Source of the DNA: Nitrososphaerota archaeon
Lineage (GTDB): Archaea; Thermoproteota; Nitrososphaeria; Nitrososphaerales; Nitrosopumilaceae
Direction: 5' to 3'
DNA length: 11,152 nt
NCBI GenBank assembly: GCA_028867395.1
Contig: JAGWGO010000026.1
Coordinates: forward strand, 1 to 11,152
The translations under genes were made by a program, and so were the position numbers. Each line of letters opens with the position of its first letter. Positions within the stretch are counted from its first letter, which is position 1. The notes under the pieces were generated by a model. That model was not told the origin of the DNA and searched no databases. It was given only the letters and a program-made list of their open reading frames with translations. This document shows, one piece after another, positions 1 through 5,806 of this stretch.

Positions 1-1
1 T

Positions 2-115
2 GCAGGCGATGCAAAGGCGGAATCAATGTGGCAGACAATCAGAACAGACGAGGAAAGACATGCCGGCATGTTACGTGATCTGCTGATCGCCGAAGCAAAG
101 AACAACAAACTCTAA
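2..115 (+). CDS. C-terminal fragment of a possible ferritin-like/rubrerythrin-type protein
   Basis: The window opens inside a reading frame that runs 37 codons to a TAA at 113-115; the start lies outside. The visible tail contains DEERHAGML, resembling the E-E-x-x-H metal-ligand helix of ferritin-like and rubrerythrin four-helix bundles, followed by a helical, charged end. In that family this helix supplies carboxylate and histidine ligands to a di-iron centre. The frame is followed at once by a T-rich tract and converges on the ribonucleotide reductase gene, so it belongs to a separate transcript. Only the end of the protein is visible, so the family is a suggestion from one short motif; another helical protein with a chance match is possible. 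Confidence 0.5.
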   Translation, partial: AGDAKAESMWQTIRTDEERHAGMLRDLLIAEAKNNKL

Positions 116-121
116 TCACTT

Positions 122-135
122 CCTATTTTTTTTAG
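122..135 (+). terminator. T-rich archaeal terminator after the partial + strand gene
   Basis: A run of eight T (126-133) begins 10 bases after the stop codon at 115. Archaeal RNA polymerase terminates at such T tracts, and no strong hairpin is needed or seen. Confidence 0.5.
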
Positions 136-186
136 GCCTACAGATCGAAAGAATTAATAGAGTATTTTCATAGGTAAATAGTCATT

Positions 187-2001
187 CTAATGTGGACAGA
201 CGATGCCCTCACATCCTCCACCAAACTCAGAATCGGCCACAATTTGTCTCTTATTTGAGACCTTGTCTTGGATTTCTATGGTTAAAACTTGGTCAGGCTT
301 ACTGTTGTATCTGTACACGGTGACACCTTTTGAATTTAGTCTATAGGCAAGAAGGTATGCTCCTCTTACATCTTCCGGCGTAGCAGTTTGTGGAAGATTA
401 ACGGTCTTGCTCACTGCATTATCAGTGTACTTTTGAAACGCAGATTGCATTTTAATATGAAATTCAGGTTGAATGTCGAGTGCTGTAACAAATATCTTTT
501 TGATATTTTTTGGAACTTTGTTAATATTTTGCACTGACCCATTCCCCAATATCTCATGCAGAAGGTCAGAAGAATAGAAGCCCATTTTCCTTGCAATTTT
601 TTCAAAATAATGGTTAGTTTCTTGCAGTCTTGTTCCTTCCATTACGTTTCTTACATATGAGACGGCAAAAAGCGGTTCAATTCCTGAGGAACATCCAGAT
701 ATGATGGAGATCGTACCTGTGGGAGCCACGGTTGTAACCGTTGCGTTTCGCAGATTCCTGTACTTTTTTCTCCAAACGCTTTGGTCAAAGTTGGGAAAAT
801 TACCACGTTCTTTTCCTAGTCTCTGAGAGGTCTTGCGGCCTTCAAGTTGGATAAATCTCATTATTTTTTCTCCCATCGCAAGTGCTTTCCTTGAATTGTA
901 TGGGATGTTCATCTGTATCAGAGCATCAGCAAAACCCATGACACCAATTCCAATCTTCCTATTTGCTAGTGTGATTCTCTCTATCTGTGGTGCAGGATAC
1001 TTGTTTGCATCAATGACATCGTCTAGGAATCTAACCCCTAGTTGCACTAATCGTGCAAGTTTTTTCCAATTTATCTTGTTGTTTTTTACCACTTTGGACA
1101 AGTTGATTGAACCCAAGTTGCATGATTCCCAAGAAAGAAGCGGTTGTTCTCCACAAGGATTGGTTGCCTCTATTTCTCCAAGACCAGGAGTGGGATTTGA
1201 TCTGTTTATCTTGTCAATGAAAATAATTCCTGGGTCGCCCGTTTTCCATGCGTTTGTAATTATCAAATCAAAGACTTTTCTTGCGTTTAGTCTTCCGACA
1301 ACCTGTTTGTTTCTTGGATTAACAAGAGAATACTCGCTATTTCTTTTTACTGCTTTCATGAAAGCGTCTGTTACAGCAACTGAAATGTTAAAGTTTGATA
1401 GAAATCCTTCCTTTGACTTGCATACAATGAATTCCATTATGTCAGGATGGTCTACACGGAGAATCCCCATGTTTGCACCGCGTCTTTTTCCTCCCTGTTT
1501 TATTACCTCTGTTGTCTTGTCAAAGATTGTCATGAACCTGACAGGGCCAGAAGCTATGCCTCCGGTAGACTTTACAGAATCCCCCTGCGGACGAAGGTGA
1601 CTGAAATTAAAACCTGTTCCTCCTCCACTTTGGTGAATTATGGCAGTCCACTTGACTGCCTCAAAGATTTCAGGCAGCGAGTCCCCGACTGGGATAACAA
1701 AACATGCTGAAAGTTGTCCGACCTTTGTGCCAGCATTCATCAATGTCGGGGTATTTGGCAAAAATTCCAATCTCGACATTGCTTTGTAAAATTCATCTTC
1801 TATCTTTTTGACATCTCCTTTTTGGCCATATTTTGTTTCTACAGAGGCAACAGCACGAGCGACTCTTCTAAATAATTGTGAGGGAGTTTCGAGAACTTCA
1901 CCTTTTTCGTTTTGTAGCAAGTAACGTCGCTGTAAAACCTTGATTGCATTTATGCCTAGGCCCAAATCATTTTTTATGCCAAAAATTCTCTTTTGAGCCA
2001 T
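187..2001 (-). CDS. nrdJ: Adenosylcobalamin-dependent (class II) ribonucleoside-diphosphate reductase
   Basis: Reduces ribonucleotides to deoxyribonucleotides in the cytoplasm using a thiyl radical generated from adenosylcobalamin. The 604-residue chain shows the catalytic motif NPCGEQPL (N281, thiyl C283, E285). C294 in ESCNLGSINL lies 11 residues further on, the spacing known for Thermotoga class II enzyme, and C100 (GQLSACF) is the likely second redox cysteine. PTGTISIISGCSSGIEP (428-444) is the phosphate-binding loop. The C-terminal swinging pair C597/C602 has the C-x4-C spacing of E. coli NrdA. No N-terminal ATP-cone is present, so overall-activity control by ATP/dATP should be missing. 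No intein is seen. ATG start at 2001, 16 bases after the Zn-ribbon gene, implies co-transcription. The long opposite-strand frame at 833-1600 is a shadow. No nrdB-like radical subunit is nearby, consistent with class II. Confidence 0.93.
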   Translation of the reverse strand: MAQKRIFGIKNDLGLGINAIKVLQRRYLLQNEKGEVLETPSQLFRRVARAVASVETKYGQKGDVKKIEDEFYKAMSRLEFLPNTPTLMNAGTKVGQLSACFVIPVGDSLPEIFEAVKWTAIIHQSGGGTGFNFSHLRPQGDSVKSTGGIASGPVRFMTIFDKTTEVIKQGGKRRGANMGILRVDHPDIMEFIVCKSKEGFLSNFNISVAVTDAFMKAVKRNSEYSLVNPRNKQVVGRLNARKVFDLIITNAWKTGDPGIIFIDKINRSNPTPGLGEIEATNPCGEQPLLSWESCNLGSINLSKVVKNNKINWKKLARLVQLGVRFLDDVIDANKYPAPQIERITLANRKIGIGVMGFADALIQMNIPYNSRKALAMGEKIMRFIQLEGRKTSQRLGKERGNFPNFDQSVWRKKYRNLRNATVTTVAPTGTISIISGCSSGIEPLFAVSYVRNVMEGTRLQETNHYFEKIARKMGFYSSDLLHEILGNGSVQNINKVPKNIKKIFVTALDIQPEFHIKMQSAFQKYTDNAVSKTVNLPQTATPEDVRGAYLLAYRLNSKGVTVYRYNSKPDQVLTIEIQDKVSNKRQIVADSEFGGGCEGIVCPH

Positions 2002-2017
2002 AGCAGGTATTAAGATC

Positions 2018-2245
2018 CTAATATCCTAGATAAGTATCAGGTAGTTCTTGCTCATCTACCCACTTATGTCTGGTATTACAATCTTTGCAGATCAAAATTG
2101 CACGCCAGCTCTGCGTGGTATCTTCAGCCACAGGTGAAACATCTGCCCACAAACCAACCTTGAGTAATGCCGGCTTGCCGCAGTAGTAGCACAATCCCCT
2201 GTCTGCCTCGTCGAGATGTACCTTTTTGTGCTCTTCTTTACTCAT
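2018..2245 (-). CDS. Small Zn-ribbon protein co-transcribed with ribonucleotide reductase
   Basis: A 75-residue protein from ATG 2245 with two cysteine pairs, C19-YY-C22 and C53-KD-C56, about 30 residues apart: the layout of a small zinc ribbon. The first ten residues are Lys/His/Glu rich; there is no signal peptide or membrane segment. An in-frame TTG at 2254 would add three residues. It lies about 24 bp from the TATA-like box, so a leaderless TTG start is also plausible. The stop is 16 bases before the ribonucleotide reductase ATG, making this the first gene of that operon. A role in redox supply, zinc handling or regulation of the reductase is a guess from position alone. I do not recognise a named family. 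Confidence 0.75.
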   Translation of the reverse strand: MSKEEHKKVHLDEADRGLCYYCGKPALLKVGLWADVSPVAEDTTQSWRAILICKDCNTRHKWVDEQELPDTYLGY

Positions 2246-2273
2246 TTCTATCAAGAGGACATATTTTGCGTAC

Positions 2274-2309
2274 CTAATAAATCTGGGAAGAGATTATCAA
2301 AGATGATAA
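2274..2309 (-). promoter_or_regulatory. Promoter of Zn-ribbon/nrdJ operon with palindromic operator
   Basis: Reading on the minus strand, a perfect inverted repeat TTATCA-TCTT-TGATAA (2309-2294) is followed by a TATA-like TTTATTAG (2281-2274), centre to centre 24 bp. The TATA centre is about 24 bp from TTG 2254 and 33 bp from ATG 2245. The repeat is one of six similar sites in the window. Confidence 0.6.
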
Positions 2310-2323
2310 CGCAAATACTGTGT

Positions 2324-2340
2324 TTTTAAAAACTCGTTTG
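2324..2340 (-). terminator. T-rich stretch after the TFB stop
   Basis: On the minus strand, GAGTTTTTAAAAAC lies 20-35 bases past the TFB stop codon (2358), upstream of the next operon promoter. It is a plausible T-tract terminator; no clear hairpin is seen. Confidence 0.3.
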
Positions 2341-2357
2341 TATTAGGTTCTTTTCTG

Positions 2358-3365
2358 TTATACTATTGCATGTTTTGTTAAGATATTCTTTATTCCCAGA
2401 ATTTTGACAAGAGACATGGATCTATTTCTAATGGTCACACTGCTTATTCCTGCTGCTGAAGCGATTTTCTTTTGAGTCAATTTTTCTGAATTTGCCATAC
2501 ATGCCAAGTAAAGAACTGTAGCCGCCAGTGCAACAGGATTCTTTCCTGATGCAAAGCCATTTTCTTTTGTTTTTTCTAAGAGTTCCAGGGCGTATCTGAC
2601 AGTTTTTTCACTAACACCTGCAGATGATGAGATTCTATTTATGAACTGGGCAGAATTGTAAGATTCTACCGTTATGTCTAGGGCCTGAATCAATATCCTT
2701 ACATGTTTTGCCAAAGCCCTGACACTGATATTTCCAGCATCGGCCAGATCTTGTACTGTTCTTGGCGTATTTGCTTCTCTGCAAGCAAGATAAAGTGATG
2801 CCAAAGCCATGGCATTAATATTTCTGCCACGTGTCATTTTCTTAATCAGTATCTTTCTGTAATAGTAAGCCGCTTTTTCTATTATAGTATCAGACAGTGA
2901 TAGTTTTGATTTGGCAGAGTTAAGAACTGTGAAGGCTCTCCTCAAACTCCTTTCAGACGAGTCAGATTTGCTTCTTGCATCCCACATTCTGAGTCGATTA
3001 AAGGTACTTTTAATCTCGCTTGACAATGAATTGCCCCCAGCGTCCTTGTCCTTAGAATCAATAACAGTTGAAAGACCCATATCATCCCAGGCAAGCGATG
3101 ATTTGGAACCTGTTCGTGTTTTTTCTAGATACTCCTCAGTAGAGAACGTATGTACCTCAGGTCCCATTACTTCTGCCTTCTCGACTAGTACTGATCCACA
3201 TTGGGAACATACAATCTCGCCCGAATTATTGTCAGAGACAATCGAGTTTTTTGAACAATTTTCATTTATGCACCTAGTGGTGCCGTTATAACCTTGAATC
3301 AGTGAGTAATAATATGCAGCGATTCTTATAAGAAGAGGTTTACTGGCTTGTTTTTGCCATGCCAA
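2358..3365 (-). CDS. tfb: Transcription initiation factor TFB (TFIIB family)
   Basis: Archaeal TFIIB homologue that binds the TBP-TATA complex and recruits RNA polymerase. The N-terminal zinc ribbon uses C32, C37, C53 and C56, with a first pair spaced C-x4-C rather than the usual C-x2-C. The B-reader/linker segment TGSKSSLAWDDMGLSTVID (85-103) matches the conserved family block. Two cyclin-fold repeats follow (about 120-215 and 225-325), each with YLAC (192-195 and 286-289). At 335 residues it is longer than the usual roughly 300, because about 30 residues precede the zinc ribbon. The start at TTG 3365 is uncertain: no in-frame ATG lies between it and the ribbon, and a TATA-like CTTATAAG lies inside this extension. 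Ammonia-oxidising archaea carry several TFB paralogues, so this is probably one specialised copy. Confidence 0.92.
   Translation of the reverse strand: MAWQKQASKPLLIRIAAYYYSLIQGYNGTTRCINENCSKNSIVSDNNSGEIVCSQCGSVLVEKAEVMGPEVHTFSTEEYLEKTRTGSKSSLAWDDMGLSTVIDSKDKDAGGNSLSSEIKSTFNRLRMWDARSKSDSSERSLRRAFTVLNSAKSKLSLSDTIIEKAAYYYRKILIKKMTRGRNINAMALASLYLACREANTPRTVQDLADAGNISVRALAKHVRILIQALDITVESYNSAQFINRISSSAGVSEKTVRYALELLEKTKENGFASGKNPVALAATVLYLACMANSEKLTQKKIASAAGISSVTIRNRSMSLVKILGIKNILTKHAIV
3325..3332 (-). promoter_or_regulatory. TATA-like palindrome inside the apparent TFB N-terminus
   Basis: CTTATAAG lies within the predicted N-terminal extension of TFB. Its centre is 26 bp upstream of the in-frame CTG at 3302, the spacing seen at other leaderless promoters here. 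It could drive a shorter TFB starting near the zinc ribbon. An alternative promoter is TTTTTTAACA at 3401-3410 for the longer form. Confidence 0.3.
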
Positions 3366-3453
3366 AATAGATTATTTCCACTTTGGAACTGTGTCACGCA
3401 TGTTAAAAAATGAGATATGGGCAATTTTTGATTATTGACCCATGGTGGCTTTT

Positions 3454-3897
3454 CTATGTGCTTCCACTATGAGTTTGAGAGGTAGCAGACATAGTACTTT
3501 TAAAGTAGGACCTTACATTTGGCTTGAACAAGTATAACAAGATGCTTCCGTTGATTACCAGATTTGCAACCTCAACTATGTTGAACAAGGTGGCTGCAAC
3601 AAAGATTCCTATCCCAATGCTCGTGAAAGCAATCATGCTAGTTCTTGCCCATGCATCTCCTCGCAGCATTCCATATGCGACGAAGAATGAAGCAATCCCT
3701 ATAACAAACATCACAACTCCTAGACCATAAACCATGGTAGAAGCAAGGTAGGATGGTGTTTGAATTTGAAGTCCTAGAAATTGTGATGTTTTTTGAGCAG
3801 GAACAGCAGCGAGGAGTGAGCCATTGATTAGCATGAGTATTGCTGCAACTACAGTGGTAGCAGCTAGGACTGTTATTCCAGAAGGCCTTTTTTCCAT
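3454..3897 (-). CDS. Four-helix integral membrane protein of unknown function
   Basis: A 147-residue protein with four hydrophobic segments at about 8-31, 50-76, 86-105 and 107-124, and a short polar Ser/Thr-rich tail. The opening RPSGITVLA followed by a long hydrophobic run ending in NG, and the later DAWARTSMI before TM3, resemble a widespread class of uncharacterised small membrane proteins in archaea and actinobacteria. No catalytic or metal-binding motif is visible. The ATG at 3897 is supported by a TATA-like box about 24 bp upstream, implying a leaderless transcript. It stands alone between TFB and a universal stress protein. Its promoter carries a near match to the shared palindrome, linking it by inference to the stress genes around it. 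Confidence 0.75.
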   Translation of the reverse strand: MEKRPSGITVLAATTVVAAILMLINGSLLAAVPAQKTSQFLGLQIQTPSYLASTMVYGLGVVMFVIGIASFFVAYGMLRGDAWARTSMIAFTSIGIGIFVAATLFNIVEVANLVINGSILLYLFKPNVRSYFKSTMSATSQTHSGST

Positions 3898-3917
3898 ATG
3901 TCAGATAACGGTCTTTT

Positions 3918-3954
3918 ACTTAATAGGAATATGGCAGAATATCATTGTTGAGAA
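3918..3954 (-). promoter_or_regulatory. Promoter of the four-TM protein with palindromic operator
   Basis: On the minus strand, TTCTCA-ACAA-TGATAT (3954-3939) precedes TATTAAGT (3925-3918) by 25 bp centre to centre. The TATA centre is 24-25 bp from ATG 3897. The operator half nearer the TATA box is the better conserved one. Confidence 0.5.
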
Positions 3955-3991
3955 TAAGTGGGTTCTGATTTTTGGCTCTAGATCCTAGGGT

Positions 3992-4423
3992 TTACTTCAC
4001 TATGAGAACTGGCACTTTAGATTCATGAAGCACACCATTTGCGATGCTTCCAAGATATTCAGCGTGAGGAGAACTTTCACCTCGAGAACCCATCACGATT
4101 ATGTCGGATTTACTCGATTTGGCAAAGGCCACTATGGTTTTTACAACATCGCCTGACACTGCAATCTTTTCATTAAATGGTATTCCATGTCTTGCCGTGC
4201 TAGTTTCTGCCTGAGACATGATTTTTTGTGCGTTCTTTATCAGTCCTGTTCTGTATGTTTTTAGTATCTTAGCCACCTTTGGCGAGAAATTTGGCAGTAT
4301 GTGAATGCCTGTTATTGTAGATCCGCTTTGTCTAGCAAGAGATATTGCTTCATTTAGTCCCCTTATGGAATTCACAGAACCATCTATGGGAACCAAGATC
4401 TTTTGAAACCTGTTTTGTAGCAT
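3992..4423 (-). CDS. Universal stress protein, ATP-binding UspA type
   Basis: A 143-residue single-domain protein of the UspA/adenine-nucleotide alpha-hydrolase-like fold, normal length for the family. It opens with KILVPIDGS, where D14 is the usual adenine-contacting acid. It ends with the full ATP-binding signature G-x2-G-x9-G-S (G112, G115, G125, S126) and VPVLIVK as the last strand, so it should bind ATP like the MJ0577 type. Cytoplasmic, no membrane segments. ATG 4423 is about 26 bp from a strong TATATTATA box, so the transcript is probably leaderless. It is monocistronic. A second Usp lies at 8450-8896; the two are clearly diverged paralogues. Cellular role unknown beyond stress or energy status. 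Confidence 0.9.
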   Translation of the reverse strand: MLQNRFQKILVPIDGSVNSIRGLNEAISLARQSGSTITGIHILPNFSPKVAKILKTYRTGLIKNAQKIMSQAETSTARHGIPFNEKIAVSGDVVKTIVAFAKSSKSDIIVMGSRGESSPHAEYLGSIANGVLHESKVPVLIVK

Positions 4424-4445
4424 TATCTCTTCTTACTAATTCTAG

Positions 4446-4481
4446 TATATTATAGATCGTCTAGATTATCAGAGTTGAAAA
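4446..4481 (-). promoter_or_regulatory. Promoter of the first universal stress protein with operator
   Basis: On the minus strand, TTTTCA-ACTC-TGATAA (4481-4466) lies 23-24 bp, centre to centre, upstream of TATAATATA (4454-4446), which is about 26 bp from ATG 4423. The operator overlaps the T-tract that ends the candidate small RNA. Confidence 0.55.
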
Positions 4482-4588
4482 AGGGCAACAACCTTGCAAG
4501 ATTCAGATCTCTGTGATCCTTTGGTCACCAGCTGTCTGAAAAACACTTCCTTACGGCATTGTGTTCTTTCGTGTTTGGCTATTACCCA
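4478..4588 (-). ncRNA. Candidate small RNA between the stress gene and the small Zn-finger gene
   Basis: No convincing protein gene occupies this stretch, yet it has a transcription unit layout on the minus strand. A TATA-like TATTAATT (4612-4605) would start transcription near 4585. Stem arms TCAGA/TCTGA (4539-4535 with 4507-4503) enclose GTGACC/GG-TCAC. A second small hairpin GCAA-GGTTG-TTGC (4497-4485) is followed by CCTTTTT (to 4478), like an intrinsic terminator. A perfect copy of the shared palindrome sits upstream at 4628-4643. No C/D or H/ACA box pattern, tRNA or SRP feature was found. A 25-codon frame from GTG (MFFRQLVTKG...) also lies here and could be the real product. Confidence 0.35.
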
Positions 4589-4604
4589 ATAATACTACGA
4601 TGCC

Positions 4605-4643
4605 AATTAATAAAAAAATTATCATGATTATCAAATTTGATAA
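4605..4643 (-). promoter_or_regulatory. Orphan promoter with a perfect palindrome
   Basis: TTATCA-AATT-TGATAA (4628-4643) is exactly self-complementary; including flanking bases the palindrome runs 18 bp (4627-4644). The TATA-like TATTAATT at 4605-4612 is about 26-27 bp away, centre to centre, on the minus-strand side. A plus-strand reading with AT-rich sequence at 4651-4670 as the TATA box is also possible, but no plus-strand gene follows. Confidence 0.45.
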
Positions 4644-4653
4644 TGTCTTGTTT

Positions 4654-4670
4654 AATAAAAAATTATAAAA
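4654..4670 (-). terminator. T-rich terminator after the 39-aa Zn-finger gene
   Basis: Directly after the TGA (4671-4673) the minus strand reads TTTTATAATTTTTTATTAA, a typical archaeal T-rich termination region. Confidence 0.5.
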
Positions 4671-4790
4671 TCAATCTGTGTGAAGATGTTTACCTAGCCT
4701 GCAACTAGAGCAGATATACTTTCCATCCTTGTCCACTTTGAAAAGTTGGGATGTGCAATGACATTCTGTACATCGACATTTTACGGTCAT
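4671..4790 (-). CDS. 39-residue Zn-finger protein
   Basis: A short intact frame, ATG 4790 to TGA 4671-4673, encodes 39 residues with six cysteines: C5, C7, C10 and C12 in a KCRCTECHC cluster, then C27 and C30 (CSSC), plus histidines H11, H35 and H37. This is a compact zinc-ribbon-like layout (CxxC near each end) with a basic, glycine-containing turn between. Evidence that it is real: dense metal-ligand pattern, a TATA-like ATTAATAG at 4803-4810 about 17-20 bp from the ATG (a broader AT-rich box reaches 4813), and a T-rich terminator directly after the stop. Tiny Zn-finger proteins are common in archaea and may bind nucleic acid or protein; no function is assigned. The opposite-strand 63-codon frame at 4746-4937 is its shadow. 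Unlike its neighbours, its promoter lacks the shared palindrome. Confidence 0.72.
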   Translation of the reverse strand: MTVKCRCTECHCTSQLFKVDKDGKYICSSCRLGKHLHTD

Positions 4791-4802
4791 GTTATCTCAA
4801 AT

Positions 4803-4813
4803 CTATTAATTCC
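4803..4813 (-). promoter_or_regulatory. TATA-like box of the 39-aa Zn-finger gene
   Basis: GGAATTAATAG on the minus strand is centred about 18 bp from ATG 4790, closer than the other boxes here, so the exact element is uncertain. No TTATCA-type repeat lies upstream. The rest of 4791-4962 holds no gene I can support. Confidence 0.35.
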
Positions 4814-4962
4814 GCATCTTCCTCATATGTCTTGCATTGTTTCTGAACTTCAATTTGACGTATTTTCTTTAGTGTTTTATCTCTCATGGCAGATAATCAA
4901 GAACCCTTCGCATATTAGTAGAGTAATCAATTACTAGGCCTGAGAATATGACACATGGATGG

Positions 4963-4999
4963 TTATCACGGTTGAGATTCTATTTCCATAGTAAAATAG
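4963..4999 (+). promoter_or_regulatory. Promoter of the CBS-TIR operon with operator
   Basis: TTATCA-CGGT-TGAGAT (4963-4978) lies 25 bp, centre to centre, upstream of the TATA-like TAAAATAG (4992-4999), which is about 25 bp from ATG 5021. The spacing decides for ATG 5021 over the upstream TTG at 5006 and predicts a leaderless mRNA. Confidence 0.55.
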
Positions 5000-5020
5000 T
5001 GGATTTTGTTAAGTAATCAC

Positions 5021-5788
5021 ATGGTGTTGGACACTATCGGACTCAGAGTTGGAGACTATATGACTCTCAACCCCATATCGGCAGATAACGAAACCAAGCT
5101 GCACGATGCCATCGACATAATGGCAAAAAAGAACATTGGGAACCTGGTGGTAGAAAAGGGTGGTAAACCCTCAACCATCTTGACAGAGCGAGAAATTTTA
5201 TCATATATTGTGAAAGAAGGTAAGGTGCCAGACATTCAGATAAAGGATGTCCCGACTAAGCGATTTGCAATAGTATCTCCAAAAGAACTTGTCGTTGACG
5301 TAGCAAAGACAATGCTAGAAAAGAAAAAGCGGTTACTTGTATTTGACGATAACAGACTGGCCGGCATCATAACAGTATCAGACATGTTACGAGGACTGCG
5401 TACAACTGGCGGGAATCCCACATTGGATGATGTGATCAGAAGAAAAGTACATGCATGTGTTTATCATGAATCCATATTCAAAGCAGCCAAAATCATGTAT
5501 ACGAAAAAAATCGGTAGCGTGCTAATATCAAAAGGCGACACACATGCAGGAATCTTTACTGAAAGAGATTTGCTTACAAGAGTACTTACAAAGGGAGCTG
5601 ATCTGCTAGATCATCTTGAAAAGTATTCTACATCACCTCTTGTAACTGCACGATATAGCATAAAAGGTAACGATGCAGCAGAGATAATGTCGATAAATAA
5701 AATAAAGAGATTACCACTTACAGGCAATAAAGGAATAGTGGGAATAGTCACCGCTCGCGACATTGTAGATGCGTTTAGAAGACCATAA
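5021..5788 (+). CDS. Protein of four tandem CBS motifs (two Bateman modules)
   Basis: A 255-residue cytoplasmic protein made only of CBS motifs, at about 8-65, 74-126, 137-190 and 198-252. Each ends in the ribose-contacting pattern: LTERE (54-58), ITVSD (117-121), FTERD (179-183) and VTARD (243-247). Paired CBS motifs form Bateman modules that in known proteins bind AMP, ATP, NAD, S-adenosylmethionine or cyclic dinucleotides, so a nucleotide-sensor role is likely; the actual ligand cannot be read. No effector domain is fused. It is a full-length paralogue of the protein at 7566-8351, sharing the GDYM/GNYM opening and GIVTARD-VDA ending. The TIR gene starts 18 bases after its stop, so the two are almost certainly co-transcribed. 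ATG 5021 is chosen on TATA spacing; TTG 5006 or GTG 5024 are alternatives. Confidence 0.9.
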   Translation: MVLDTIGLRVGDYMTLNPISADNETKLHDAIDIMAKKNIGNLVVEKGGKPSTILTEREILSYIVKEGKVPDIQIKDVPTKRFAIVSPKELVVDVAKTMLEKKKRLLVFDDNRLAGIITVSDMLRGLRTTGGNPTLDDVIRRKVHACVYHESIFKAAKIMYTKKIGSVLISKGDTHAGIFTERDLLTRVLTKGADLLDHLEKYSTSPLVTARYSIKGNDAAEIMSINKIKRLPLTGNKGIVGIVTARDIVDAFRRP

Positions 5789-5806
5789 TTCGAGTCGTTA
5801 GCACAG

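Noticed and set aside
833..1600. 255-codon plus-strand frame
   Set aside because: It lies wholly antisense to the ribonucleotide reductase catalytic core, whose motifs are intact; the translation has no recognisable domain.
4488..4550. Short protein frame starting at GTG 4547 (25 codons)
   Set aside because: It starts well downstream of the predicted transcript start, has no Shine-Dalgarno sequence and no motif; kept only as an alternative to the small RNA.
4746..4937. 63-codon plus-strand frame
   Set aside because: It opposes the 39-residue Zn-finger gene and has no TATA-like box at the right distance or recognisable motif.
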